A DNA stretch of 52,555 nt from Methylobacterium sp. Leaf125 (GCF_001423085.1 NZ_LMNU01000011.1:1-52555), one strand, 5' to 3'. Positions 1-8,585 are shown, counted from the first letter of the stretch. The notes: generated by a model not told the origin, from the sequence alone. Translations and numbers: made by a program.

Positions 1-38
1 CCTGAAGGTCACAGGTTCAAATCCTGTCCCCGCAACCA
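1..38 (+). tRNA. tRNA-Met (initiator, fMet), 3' part only
   Basis: The window opens inside a tRNA. The visible part is the end of the anticodon arm and variable loop (CCTGAAGGTC), a perfect T arm (ACAGG, loop TTCAAAT, CCTGT), the acceptor 3' strand CCCCGCA, discriminator A and an encoded CCA at 36-38. The acceptor strand ends in A at position 72, which fits the C1-A72 mismatch typical of bacterial initiator tRNA, and the arm matches alphaproteobacterial fMet tRNAs. The anticodon itself lies upstream of the window, so the identity is an inference. Confidence 0.85.
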
Positions 39-47
39 AACCCAAAC

Positions 48-91
48 GCCAAGAGGCCCGTCGCACAACACACGCGACGGGCCTCTCGGCG
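48..91. terminator. Strong bidirectional hairpin terminator
   Basis: A 13-bp perfect stem (AGAGGCCCGTCGC at 52-64 pairs with 74-86), extended by GCC/GGC after a one-base mismatch, lies between the tRNA end and the stop codon of the leftward Sco-like gene. It can end transcription from both sides. There is no long T run, only TTCT after the stem. Confidence 0.75.
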
Positions 92-93
92 TT

Positions 94-963
94 CTAGGAT
101 CCGGCCGCGCCCGGGCCGCGTCGATGCAGCAGGAACACGCCCAAGGCGATCGCCAGCACCGTTGCGGCTGCGGCGAGGCTGAGGATTCGTTCGATCAAGG
201 GCGTGTAGATCCCCCGGACGGCGTCGTACCCGTAGCAGAGCAGGGTGAGCCGATCGGCCAGCGTGCTGCCCCGCCCCTCCCCCGCCTCGATCAGCGCGAG
301 GCGCAGGTCGCGGCCGTTCAGCGCCAGGGGCGACAGGATGCGGGCGACGCGCCCCTCGGGCGTCAGCAGGATCGCGGCGGCCGGATGGGCGATGCTGTCG
401 GTATCCCGGTCGACCACGAAGCGGTAGCCGAGCGCCGCCGTGAGGGCGGCGACGGCCGGTGCCGTGCCGACGAGGGCCCGGACCGCCGAGACGCTGGCTT
501 CCGAGATGCTGGCTTCCGAGACGCCTGCCTTTGAACGTCCGCCTCCGTCGTCGTGCAGCATCCGCCGGGCTGCCGCGACGTCGTCCCGTGGGTCGAGACC
601 CACCAGGACGAAACTGACGTCGCGGCCGGGGGCGAGGCCGGTCGCCGCGAGGGCGGCACCGGTCATCGCCAGCATCGGGTCGCAGACATTGGCGCAGGTG
701 TAGTCGACCGGCAGGAGCAGGGCCGCCCGTTCCCCCAGGGCCGTACCCAGGGTGGTCGGTCCGCTCTCCGCATCGGTGAAGGCAAGCCCGAGCGGCACCC
801 GGGCGTCGGAGGCCGGCGTGACGCCGACGCGCGCGAGGTCGTTCTGGGCCAGACGCGCCAACCCGGCTCCGGGCAGCGTTGCGAGTCCCGCGAGGCCGAG
901 CAGGAGGGCCGCCGGCCAGCTTTGCCTCATCCGGATCGCGCGCCTGCGGCTGCCCTGTCGCAT
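94..963 (-). CDS. SCO1/SenC/PrrC-family copper chaperone-like protein
   Basis: 289 residues. An N-terminal hydrophobic signal/anchor (about residues 15-36) precedes a thioredoxin-like Sco domain. The copper-binding CxxxC pair is Cys90 and Cys94 (TCANVCDP), and the distal His is probably His193 (SIAHPAA). A second hydrophobic helix near the C-terminus (about 262-282) follows LLCYGYD, an arrangement I associate with Sco proteins encoded beside caa3 oxidases. The role inferred is CuA assembly of the CoxB encoded on the other strand. The start at 963 was chosen because GAGAGGA lies just upstream; ATG 930 is an alternative, and the longer frame to 1188 has no such support. Residues 147-160 contain an in-frame 5-residue repeat (AGVSE ASISE ASVSA). 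Confidence 0.82.
   Translation of the reverse strand: MRQGSRRRAIRMRQSWPAALLLGLAGLATLPGAGLARLAQNDLARVGVTPASDARVPLGLAFTDAESGPTTLGTALGERAALLLPVDYTCANVCDPMLAMTGAALAATGLAPGRDVSFVLVGLDPRDDVAAARRMLHDDGGGRSKAGVSEASISEASVSAVRALVGTAPAVAALTAALGYRFVVDRDTDSIAHPAAAILLTPEGRVARILSPLALNGRDLRLALIEAGEGRGSTLADRLTLLCYGYDAVRGIYTPLIERILSLAAAATVLAIALGVFLLHRRGPGAAGS
488..532. repeat. 15-bp tandem repeat, 3 units, inside the Sco-like gene
   Basis: Units at 488-502 (GAGACGCTGGCTTCC), 503-517 (GAGATGCTGGCTTCC) and a diverged 518-532 (GAGACGCCTGCCTTT). The period is five codons and the frame is kept, giving the ASISE-like protein repeat. Confidence 0.85.
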
Positions 964-1325
964 GGGTCCTCTCATGCCCGATTCCGGGCCGGGGCGCAGC
1001 CCGCAATGGCGCCGCACGGGGCCGGGATCACGCGGCTCGCGAACATCCCGGCTCGCGCACATTCCGGCTCGCGAACTCTTGGATCGCGAAGTTTTGGGTC
1101 GCGCCGATCCGGCTCCTGGGGCAACGCTGTCCGGCGCGGCGGGTGTTCCGTTCGGCCGGTGCGGCGCCGGCCCGGGCTGGATTCGCATCCCGCGGGATGA
1201 AAGGCCGGACTGAACCGTAGCCGTCAGATCGCGGTTATCGAGACGGACCGGGAGAAGCGAGTGCGGATGAGACGACCCCGTGACATCCCGGGCCTGATGC
1301 TGCGTACCGGCGGGCGCCGCGCCTG
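964..1325. other. Divergent intergenic region between sco-like gene and actA
   Basis: 362 bp that must hold the promoters of both the leftward Sco-like gene and the rightward act-cox operon. I could not fix convincing -35/-10 boxes. It contains a degenerate 15/16-bp tandem repeat (1034-1119) and a possible short leader frame (1267-1326). Several frames stay open here only because of the high GC content. Confidence 0.6.
1034..1119. repeat. Degenerate 15/16-bp tandem repeat in the act-cox upstream region
   Basis: Units begin at 1034, 1050, 1066, 1081, 1096 and 1111 (partial). The shared core is GGCTCGCGAACAT or close variants: GGCTCGCGCACATTCC, GGATCGCGAAGTTTT, GGGTCGCGCCGATCC. The first two units are 16 bp and the next three 15 bp. 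It lies between the two divergent genes and is not inside a supported reading frame. Confidence 0.75.
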
Positions 1326-1326
1326 A
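1267..1326 (+). CDS. Possible 19-residue leader peptide coupled to actA
   Basis: ATG at 1267 follows GGGAG at about 11-15 bases and opens a 19-codon frame (MRRPRDIPGLMLRTGGRRA). Its TGA at 1324-1326 overlaps the actA ATG as TGATG. actA has no clear ribosome binding site of its own (the preceding bases are GGGCGCCGCGCC), so translational coupling through this leader would explain its expression. Such a short frame can arise by chance. Confidence 0.3.
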   Translation: MRRPRDIPGLMLRTGGRRA

Positions 1327-1985
1327 TGGCGCAACTCTTCGCGCCCGGCGCCGACGCGCTCCTGCGCCTGGCCCTCCTCTCCGGGGCCGCCCTGATCGCC
1401 GGCGGGGCCGTGCTGGTGGCCGGGATCGCGCGCTCGGACTACGTCACCGGCGTGGGGATCGCCCCGGCCCAGCCGGTCCCCTTCAGCCACAAGCACCATT
1501 CGGGCGAACTCGGCATCGATTGCCGCTACTGCCACACCACGGTGGAGACGCAGGCGACGGCCGGGCTGCCGCCGACCCAGACCTGCATGACCTGCCATTC
1601 GCAGATCTGGACCGGCTCCGACATGTTGAAGCCCGTGCGCGACAGCTACGCCAGCGGCGAGCCCCTGCGCTGGGTTCGCCTGAACAAGCTGCCGCAATAC
1701 GTCTACTACAATCACTCCGTTCACGTGACGAAGGGGATCGGCTGCTCCACCTGCCACGGGGACGTCACCACCATGCAGATGACCTACCGGGCCAACGCCT
1801 TCGAGATGCAGTTCTGCCTCGACTGCCACCAGGCGCCCGAACGCTGGGTGCGCACGCCGGACCAGGTCTGGAACATGAACTGGAGCCCGCCGGCCAACCA
1901 GGCGACCCTCGGGCCGCAGCTCGTGGCGAAGAACCACATCCACGGGGGCGACCGGCTCCTCGAATGCGGGATCTGTCACCGCTGA
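1326..1985 (+). CDS. actA: Alternative complex III subunit ActA, pentaheme cytochrome c
   Basis: 219 residues. A single N-terminal membrane helix (about residues 11-34) anchors a periplasmic domain with five CxxCH heme c sites: Cys66-His70 (CRYCH), Cys87-His91 (CMTCH), Cys140-His144 (CSTCH), Cys164-His168 (CLDCH) and Cys214-His218 (CGICH). Additional histidines (HKHH at 55-58, NHSVH at 129-133) are good distal ligands. Five hemes in this size match ActA of alternative complex III, the quinol:electron acceptor oxidoreductase that replaces bc1. The last heme site ends one residue before the stop. The stop overlaps the start of actB (TGATG at 1983-1987), so the two are translationally coupled. 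Confidence 0.93.
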   Translation: MAQLFAPGADALLRLALLSGAALIAGGAVLVAGIARSDYVTGVGIAPAQPVPFSHKHHSGELGIDCRYCHTTVETQATAGLPPTQTCMTCHSQIWTGSDMLKPVRDSYASGEPLRWVRLNKLPQYVYYNHSVHVTKGIGCSTCHGDVTTMQMTYRANAFEMQFCLDCHQAPERWVRTPDQVWNMNWSPPANQATLGPQLVAKNHIHGGDRLLECGICHR

Positions 1986-4900
1986 TGGCTCAGGACCTCG
2001 ATCTCCCGCAGCTGCGCCAGCGCCTCGCCTCCGGCGACGGCCCCGCCTTCTGGCGCAGCCTCGATGCGCTGGCCGGGACGGAGGCGTTCCAGGCCTATCT
2101 GCGAACCGAATTCCCCGGGGCCGTGCCCCTGGCGCAGGGGCCGGAGCGGCGCGGCTTCCTCAAGCTGATGGCGGCCTCCTTCGCCCTTGCCGGGCTCTCG
2201 GCCTGCGATGCCTTCGACGGGCGAGGGCGCGAGGTGCCCTACGTGGTGCAGCCCGAGCGGATCGTCGCCGGTGCTCCCCTGGCCTACGCCACCTCGGCCC
2301 TGTTCGACGGCTTCGCGAACGGCATCCAGGTCACCACGCGCAACGGCCGTCCCCTGAAGGTCGAGGGCAACCCGGACCATCCCTGGAGCCGGGGCGGTAC
2401 CGACGTCCTGGGCCAGGCCTCGGTGCTTGGGCTCTACGACCCCTTCCGCAGCCAGGCGGTGCAGCATCTCGGGCGGCCCGCCGCCTGGTCGGCCTTCCGC
2501 GGCGCCCTGCTGGCGCGCCTCGCGGTCCTGCGCGAGACGGGCGGTGCGGGCTTCCATCTCCTCACCGGGCCGGTCACGTCGCCCGCGCTGGCCGCCGAGA
2601 TCGATCGGCTGCGGTCGGCCTATCCGGGCCTGCGCTGGCACGTCTCGCAGACGGTGCCGCGGGACGGGCTCTATGACGGCGCGCGGCAGGCCTATGGCCG
2701 GCCCCTGGAAACCCAGTTCCGGTTCGAGGCCGCCCGCACCCTGGTCAGCCTCGACGGCGACTTCCTCGACGTCGGGCCGGGCCAGGTCGGGCTGTCCCGC
2801 CGCTGGATCGACGCGCGCCGGGCCGCGCAGGCCGAGGGCCGCCTCCTCACCCTGCACGCGGCGGCGCCGACCCCGGGGCTGACCAGCGTCAAGGCCGACC
2901 ACACCCTGGCGGCCGGCTCGGACGACCTGGCGCGCCTGGCCGCGGATCTCCTGCGGATCGCCGAGGGCGCACCCCCGCAGCCGGTGGCCGAGACCGCGGA
3001 CGGGCCGAGGGCGGCGTGGCTCCGGCGGGCCGGCGCGGCGCTGCTGGCCGCGCGGGGCCGGGGTCTCGTCACCGCCGGCATCGGCCAGCCGGCTGCGGTG
3101 CACGCCCTGGTTCACCGCATCAACGGCGCCCTGGGCAACACCGGCACCACGGTGGTGCACACCGCGCCCGTTCCGGTGAGCGGGGCCGAGGACGTGTCCG
3201 CCCTGATCGAGGCGATGGCCGGAGGGCGCGTCGGCACCCTGCTGATGCTCGGGGTCAACCCGGTTTACGAGGGCTCGGGCGAGCTCGCCTTCGCCGAGCA
3301 CCTGGCCCGGGTACCGTTCAAGATCCATGCGGGGACGTATTTCGACGAGACCGCCGCCCATGCCGACTGGCACCTGCCGCTCGCGCACCCGCTGGAGAGC
3401 TGGGGCGATGCCCGCTCCCTCGACGGCACCGTGGGGCTGATCCAGCCGACCGTCGCCCCGCTCTATGGCGGACGCTCGGCCCACGAGATCCTGACCCTGT
3501 TCGGCTCCGAAAGTCCCGAGCCGGAGACCCCCGCACGGGAAGGACCCGAGCGGGGGCTCGGATTGCTGAAGCGCCAGTGGCGCCGTCCCGGCGAGGACGC
3601 CGCCGCCTTCGAGGCCCGGTTCGCCGAAGCCCTGCGCCTCGGCTTCCTGCCGGACACCGCCCTGCCCATGGAGAGCGTGGCGCTGACCGGGCGGGTCGCG
3701 GACCCCGTGCCGGCCTCCGCCGCGGAGGATCGGGCCGCCGCGGACCGCATCGAGGCGGTCTTCCGGCCCGACCCCTGCGTCTGGGACGGGGCCTCGGCCG
3801 ATCTCGGCTGGCTGCAGGAACTGCCCAAGCCCCTGACCAAGGTGGTCTGGGAGAACGTCGTCGCGGTGAGCCCGCGCCTCGCCGAGCGCCTGCACCTCGT
3901 CACCGGCGACGTCGTGGCGGTGGAGGCGAACGGCCGACGCCTCGAGGGCGCGGCCTGGATCCTGCCGGGCCAGGCCGCGCACACCGTGACCCTCACCCTC
4001 GGCTACGGCCGCCGGGTGCCGGACCACCTCGCGCAGGGGCTCGGCTACGACGCCCAGGCCCTGCGCCCCGCCGCCACGCCCTATCGCCTGCCCGACGTCA
4101 CCCTGACGAAGACCGGCCGCCGCGCCAGGCCCGTGACGACGCAGGATCTCGGCACCATGCAGGGACACGACTTCGTGCGCGTCCAGGCCCTGGGGGCTCC
4201 GAGCGTCGGCGACCCGCCGGGCGCGGTGGTGCCGTCGTTCTATGCCGCGCCGCCCTCGGCGGGGCGCGGCGCGGCGTCCGCGGACGCGGGCGCACGCGCC
4301 GGCCGGGCCTGGGGCATGGTCATCGACCTCGATGCCTGCATCGGCTGCAATGCCTGCCTCACGGCCTGCCAGTCCGAGAACAACATCCCGGTGGTGGGAC
4401 GCGAGGAGGTCGCGCGCGGGCGCTGGATGAACTGGCTGCGGGTGGACCGCTACTATGCCGGCGACCTCGACGCGCCCGACACGCATTTCCAGCCGGTGCC
4501 CTGCATGCATTGCGAGGCGGCGCCCTGCGAGCTCGGATGCCCGGTGGAGGCGACGGTGCACGACAGCGAGGGCCTGAACCTGCAGGTCTACAACCGCTGC
4601 ATCGGCACCCGCACCTGCCAGAGCTACTGCCCCTACAAGGTCCGGCGCTTCAACTACCTCGACTACACCGGCGGCATGGCGCCCGTGGCGCAGCAGCAGC
4701 GCAACCCCGACGTCACCGTGCGGGCGCGCGGCGTGATGGAGAAGTGCACCTACTGCCTCCAGCGCATCGCCGGGGCGCGCATCGACGCGGCCAAGGACGC
4801 CCATGCGCCGATCCCGGACGGGACGGTGGAGACCGCCTGCCAGGGAGCCTGCCCGACCCGCGCCATCGTGTTCGGCGACCTCTCGGATTCCAGCAGCAAA

Positions 4901-5020
4901 GTCGCGGCGGCGCGCCGGGACCCGCGCAACTACGCGCTGCTCGGCGAGCTCAACACCCGGCCGCGCACCACCTACCTCGCGAGCCTGGCGCCCGGCGCCG
5001 AGCCGGGCCGGGAGGGCTGA
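1985..5020 (+). CDS. actB: Alternative complex III subunit ActB, molybdopterin-like plus iron-sulfur subunit
   Basis: 1011 residues. A twin-arginine-like segment (ERRGFLKLMAAS, near residue 55) ends in LSACD, suggesting Tat export and possible lipidation. It is followed by a molybdopterin-oxidoreductase-like domain, which in ActB proteins lacks the cofactor, and a C-terminal ferredoxin-like region. The iron-sulfur cysteine groups start near residues 785 (CIGCNACLTAC), 840 (CMHCEAAPCELGC), 872 (CIGTRTCQSYC, one Cys short of a full CxxCxxC, as usual in this family), 921 (CTYC) and 952 (CQGAC). That gives cysteines for four clusters. It passes electrons between the quinol site and the ActA/ActE hemes. 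The start is fixed by the TGATG overlap with actA. Confidence 0.93.
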   Translation: MAQDLDLPQLRQRLASGDGPAFWRSLDALAGTEAFQAYLRTEFPGAVPLAQGPERRGFLKLMAASFALAGLSACDAFDGRGREVPYVVQPERIVAGAPLAYATSALFDGFANGIQVTTRNGRPLKVEGNPDHPWSRGGTDVLGQASVLGLYDPFRSQAVQHLGRPAAWSAFRGALLARLAVLRETGGAGFHLLTGPVTSPALAAEIDRLRSAYPGLRWHVSQTVPRDGLYDGARQAYGRPLETQFRFEAARTLVSLDGDFLDVGPGQVGLSRRWIDARRAAQAEGRLLTLHAAAPTPGLTSVKADHTLAAGSDDLARLAADLLRIAEGAPPQPVAETADGPRAAWLRRAGAALLAARGRGLVTAGIGQPAAVHALVHRINGALGNTGTTVVHTAPVPVSGAEDVSALIEAMAGGRVGTLLMLGVNPVYEGSGELAFAEHLARVPFKIHAGTYFDETAAHADWHLPLAHPLESWGDARSLDGTVGLIQPTVAPLYGGRSAHEILTLFGSESPEPETPAREGPERGLGLLKRQWRRPGEDAAAFEARFAEALRLGFLPDTALPMESVALTGRVADPVPASAAEDRAAADRIEAVFRPDPCVWDGASADLGWLQELPKPLTKVVWENVVAVSPRLAERLHLVTGDVVAVEANGRRLEGAAWILPGQAAHTVTLTLGYGRRVPDHLAQGLGYDAQALRPAATPYRLPDVTLTKTGRRARPVTTQDLGTMQGHDFVRVQALGAPSVGDPPGAVVPSFYAAPPSAGRGAASADAGARAGRAWGMVIDLDACIGCNACLTACQSENNIPVVGREEVARGRWMNWLRVDRYYAGDLDAPDTHFQPVPCMHCEAAPCELGCPVEATVHDSEGLNLQVYNRCIGTRTCQSYCPYKVRRFNYLDYTGGMAPVAQQQRNPDVTVRARGVMEKCTYCLQRIAGARIDAAKDAHAPIPDGTVETACQGACPTRAIVFGDLSDSSSKVAAARRDPRNYALLGELNTRPRTTYLASLAPGAEPGREG

Positions 5021-5026
5021 GGCGTC

Positions 5027-7033
5027 ATGGCCGGAGCCGTGCTCACCCCCGACACCCCGACCCGCCCCGGCGGGATCGGACGCGCCGTCTCCGATGCGGC
5101 CCTGCACGACCCCCTCGGCCGGCGCTGGTGGATCGCCTTCGCGGCGGCCTCCGGGCTCTTGGCCCTGTTCTTCGGGGTGATCCTCTACCTGCTCTTCACC
5201 GGCGTCGGCATCTGGAACAACAACAACGCCGTCGTCTGGGCCCTCGACATCGCCTCCTACGACTGGTGGATCGGCATCGCCTGCGGCAGCCTCGCCCTGG
5301 CCGGTACCCTGCGCCTGACGGGAACGTCACGGGAGGCCGCGTTCGGGCGCGGGGCGATCAGCCGCCTGGCCGAGGCCAATGCCCTGCTGTGCACGATCGC
5401 GGCCGGGCTCTACCCGATCATCCATCTCGGGCGGCCGTGGTTCTTCTACTGGAACCTGCCCTACCCCAACACCCTCGGCCTGTGGCCGCAATTCCGCTCG
5501 CCCCTGGTCTGGGACGCCATCGACATCGTCAGCTTCCTCGTGGTCACGGTGAGCCTCTGGTACGTCGGGCTCCTGCCGGACCTCGCGACCCTGCGCGACC
5601 GGGCCTTCGCGGAGGCGCAGGCGACGTCCGAGCGCGCCGGACGGCCGCGGCGCTGGCCGATGCTGCGGGTGCAGGCCTACGGGATCGCCGCCGCCGGCTG
5701 GCGCGGCTCCGCCTCCCACTGGCAGCTCTGGGCGCAGGCCTATCGCATCATCGCCCTGCTCGGCATCCTGCTCGTGGTCTCGCTCCAGACCGGAGCCTCG
5801 GTGATGCTGGCGGGCTCCGTGCTGCCGGGCTGGCACGACACCATCCTGCCCGTCACCTTCCTGGTGAACGCCGTCTTCTCCGGGGTCGCCGTCATCGCCG
5901 CCCTGGCGATGCTGGTCCGCACGGTCTACCGCCTCGAGGCCGTCGTCACCCTGCGCCATGCCGAGATCCTGGCCCGGCTCCTGCTCGGCCTCGGGCTCGC
6001 CAGCCTCTACGGCTACGCGGCCGAGCTCCTCTCGGGCTTCCTGCACGGCGACGCCTACGCGCGCGCCACCCTGGTGCGCCGGTTCACCGGCCCCCACGCC
6101 TGGGCGGCCTGGACGGTGCTGACCTGCGCCCTGCTGCCGGTCCAGCTGTTCTGGTGGGCGCGGTTCCGGCGCTCGCCCCTGGCCCTGGCCCTCGTCGGCG
6201 GCCTCGTGGCGGTGGGCGCCTATGCCGACCACGTCATGGTGCTGGTGGTGACGCTGTCGCACGACTTCCTGCCCTCCTCCGCCCTCGACTACCGGGTCGG
6301 GCTCTGGGGCCTCGCCACCTTCGCCGGGTCCGTGGGGATGTTCCTCGTCCTGCTGCTCCTGTTCCTGCGCGCCCTGCCGGTGGCCTCGCTCAGCGACCTG
6401 CGCCGTCAGGCGGACCCGGGCGACGGCCCGGCTCAGGCACAGGCCAGGTCGGACGCCCCCGCGCCCGATGCCGGCACGCCGATCTGGGCGGTCAGCGCGG
6501 AATTCGCGACGCAGGACCAGCTCGCCGCCGCGATGCGGGCGCTCGCCCGGCGCCATCCCAGCCGCGGCGGGAACGTCCGCCTCGACGCCTTCGGCCCGGT
6601 GCCGATGGCCGATGCCCTGAAGGCCCTCGGCCGCCACAACCGCTCGGTCCTGCCCTACGCCCTCGGCGCGGCCCTCGCCGGCGGGGCCGCCTTCTACGGG
6701 ATGTGCGTCTACGCCACCGCGTACGGCTACGTCTTCGACGTGGGCGGACGCCCGCGCTTCTCCTGGCCCTCCTTCGTGGTGCCGAGCATCTCCTTCGCGA
6801 TGATGAGCGGGACGCTCGCCGTGCACGCGGTGCTCCTGTTCGTGAACCGCCTGCCGCGCCTCAACCATCCGGCCTTCAACATCCCGGGCTTCGGGCGGGT
6901 CACCCAGGACCGCTACTTCCTGGCCGCCGAAGCGCGCGGCCCGGATTTCGATGCCGACCGCATCGTGCGCCAGCTCGCCGCCCTGCCCGAGGGCGCCGGG
7001 CGGCCGCTCGCGATCGCGCGGGTGCCGCGATGA
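5027..7033 (+). CDS. Fused alternative complex III ActC (NrfD/PsrC quinol subunit) and ActD
   Basis: 668 residues in one uninterrupted frame. Residues about 1-465 are an NrfD-type polytopic membrane protein with about ten helices, the quinol-oxidising ActC (motif NNNAVVWALDIASYDWWIG; HLGRPWFFYWNLPYPN). A polar linker rich in Ala, Asp and Gln (about 465-483) leads to residues about 484-668, a complete ActD-like domain (DUF3341): a soluble start (PIWAVSAEF), two membrane helices and the conserved ending with NIPGFGRVTQDRYFL. In the described alternative complex III operons of Rhodothermus and Chloroflexus, actC and actD are separate genes. It starts 6 bases after actB and overlaps actE by ATGA. 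Confidence 0.9.
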   Translation: MAGAVLTPDTPTRPGGIGRAVSDAALHDPLGRRWWIAFAAASGLLALFFGVILYLLFTGVGIWNNNNAVVWALDIASYDWWIGIACGSLALAGTLRLTGTSREAAFGRGAISRLAEANALLCTIAAGLYPIIHLGRPWFFYWNLPYPNTLGLWPQFRSPLVWDAIDIVSFLVVTVSLWYVGLLPDLATLRDRAFAEAQATSERAGRPRRWPMLRVQAYGIAAAGWRGSASHWQLWAQAYRIIALLGILLVVSLQTGASVMLAGSVLPGWHDTILPVTFLVNAVFSGVAVIAALAMLVRTVYRLEAVVTLRHAEILARLLLGLGLASLYGYAAELLSGFLHGDAYARATLVRRFTGPHAWAAWTVLTCALLPVQLFWWARFRRSPLALALVGGLVAVGAYADHVMVLVVTLSHDFLPSSALDYRVGLWGLATFAGSVGMFLVLLLLFLRALPVASLSDLRRQADPGDGPAQAQARSDAPAPDAGTPIWAVSAEFATQDQLAAAMRALARRHPSRGGNVRLDAFGPVPMADALKALGRHNRSVLPYALGAALAGGAAFYGMCVYATAYGYVFDVGGRPRFSWPSFVVPSISFAMMSGTLAVHAVLLFVNRLPRLNHPAFNIPGFGRVTQDRYFLAAEARGPDFDADRIVRQLAALPEGAGRPLAIARVPR

Positions 7034-7596
7034 GGCGCCGGTTCCACCGCCTCCCCGGCCTGCTGCCCGGCCTGGGGCTGCTCCTGGCGCTCGCCGGCTG
7101 CGGCGAGGCGAACATGCACGACCAGGCCAAGGCCAAGAGCTGGGACGCCAACCGCTTCTTCCCCCAGGGCATGACCATGCGCGCGCCCGTGGCCGGCACC
7201 GTACCCCGCACCGACCCGGCGCGCTTCGTGCCGCGCCCCGCCGTCATCGACGCGGCCCTGCTGGACCGGGGCCGGGAGCGCTACGGCATCGCCTGCACGC
7301 CCTGCCACGGCCGCAGCGGCGACGGCCGGGGCATGATCGTGGCGCGCGGCTTTCCGGCGGCGCCGTCCTTCGCGGACGAGCGCCTGAGGTCGGCGCGGTC
7401 CGACCGGCTCTACGCCGCGATCACGGAAGGCCACGGGGCGATGTTTCCCATGGGGGCGCAGGTGGCACCGGCCGACCGCTGGGCCATCGTCGCCTATCTC
7501 CGCGTCCTGCAGCTGAGCCAGGGCGCCGACGTGGCGAGCCTGCCGGCGGAGGACCAGGCCAGGCTGCGGGACAGCGCGATGCGGGCGGCCCGATGA
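7030..7596 (+). CDS. actE: Alternative complex III subunit ActE, monoheme lipoprotein cytochrome c
   Basis: 188 residues. The N-terminal signal ends in a lipobox (LALAGCGE), so the protein should be anchored by a lipid on the periplasmic side. A class I cytochrome c domain follows, with the heme site CTPCH at Cys89-His93; MFPMG, about 50 residues downstream, is a likely source of the Met ligand. In alternative complex III, ActE accepts electrons from ActB/ActA and is a candidate donor to the caa3 oxidase. The ATGA overlaps with the genes on both sides fix the start and show tight coupling. Confidence 0.9.
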   Translation: MRRRFHRLPGLLPGLGLLLALAGCGEANMHDQAKAKSWDANRFFPQGMTMRAPVAGTVPRTDPARFVPRPAVIDAALLDRGRERYGIACTPCHGRSGDGRGMIVARGFPAAPSFADERLRSARSDRLYAAITEGHGAMFPMGAQVAPADRWAIVAYLRVLQLSQGADVASLPAEDQARLRDSAMRAAR

Positions 7597-8585
7597 CCGC
7601 CGCCCGCCCCCTGCTCCGCCTCGCTGCCGGTCTGGCCGCCCTCGCCCTCGCGGTCCTCCTCGGCGACTGGCAGGCCGGCTACCTGGCGGCCTGGCTCACG
7701 CTCCTGGCCCTGCCCCTCGGCGCCCTCCCCCTGGTCGCCGGGCTCGACGCCCTGGCGCCGGAGCGGTTCGCGATCCTGCGCCCCGCCCTGGTCGGCGGCC
7801 TGCGCCTGATGCCCGTGGCGGCCCTGCTGGCCCTGCCCCTGATCGCGGTGGTGCCGGTCCTCTATCCCTTCGCGACGGGAACCCCCGCCGCGACCCCGCT
7901 GGCGGCGATCTGGACGACGTTGCCGTTCCTCGCCGCCCGCCTCGTGGCGGCCCTCGCTCTCTGGCTCTGGCTCGGCCGCCGGGCCGCGGCGGGACGGGGG
8001 CCGGCCGCCCTCGTGCTCGGACTCCACGCCGTGCTGGCGACGCTGGTGAGCTTCGACCTGATCACCGCCCTCGACCCGCGCCTCGGCTCCAGCCTGATCG
8101 GGCTCCTGATGCTGGTGGCCTGGAGCGGCGCGGCCCTGGCCGCCGCCCTCCTGGTCACGCGCCGGCCCGAGGCCGGGCTGCTGCCTCTGGCCCTGCTGAC
8201 GGCGACATGGGCCTTCCTGCACTTCGTGCAGTTCCTCGTGGTCTGGTCGGCCAACCTGCCCGCCGAAGTGTCGTGGTACCTCGCCCGCGGCGGCCTGCTC
8301 GGGCGGGGCTTGAGCCTCGCGGGCGGGACCGCCGCCCTGCTCGCCGCCGCCCTCACCCTGCGTCCGGGCCCGTGGACGACGCGGGCGGTGGCGGCGTTGA
8401 CCCTGGCGGTCCACGCCGGCGAGATGGCCTGGCTCGTCACGCCGGCCGCGCGCGGCGCCTTCGTGGTCACGGGGCCGGACGTCCTGGCCGGGCTCGGCGT
8501 CGCCGCCGTCGCCGCCGGCCTCGCCCCGATGCTGGCGCCGCTCCGGGCGCGCCGCGCCCCGATGGACGCAAAGGTCGCCGCATGA
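7593..8585 (+). CDS. actF: Alternative complex III subunit ActF, integral membrane protein
   Basis: 330 residues, almost entirely hydrophobic with about nine to ten predicted helices and no cofactor motifs. Landmarks are FVQFLVVWSANLP and EVSWYLAR in the middle; a W(S/A)xNLPxE motif of this kind is typical of ActF. ActF resembles a shortened NrfD protein and lies beside ActC in the complex. The start ATG at 7593 overlaps the actE stop (ATGA), and its own stop overlaps the next gene in the same way. The order A-B-CD-E-F is the canonical act order. Confidence 0.88.
   Translation: MTAARPLLRLAAGLAALALAVLLGDWQAGYLAAWLTLLALPLGALPLVAGLDALAPERFAILRPALVGGLRLMPVAALLALPLIAVVPVLYPFATGTPAATPLAAIWTTLPFLAARLVAALALWLWLGRRAAAGRGPAALVLGLHAVLATLVSFDLITALDPRLGSSLIGLLMLVAWSGAALAAALLVTRRPEAGLLPLALLTATWAFLHFVQFLVVWSANLPAEVSWYLARGGLLGRGLSLAGGTAALLAAALTLRPGPWTTRAVAALTLAVHAGEMAWLVTPAARGAFVVTGPDVLAGLGVAAVAAGLAPMLAPLRARRAPMDAKVAA

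Noticed and set aside
1976..5107. Open frame of 1043 codons opposite actB
   Set aside because: It mirrors a well-supported iron-sulfur subunit. The translation is low-complexity Gly/Arg/Ala with no domain, as expected from high GC in the antisense frame.
3016..7596. Apparent 1526-residue protein spanning actB to actE
   Set aside because: Only its last 188 residues (from 7030) are real, encoding ActE. The rest is the wrong frame of actB and actC-actD.
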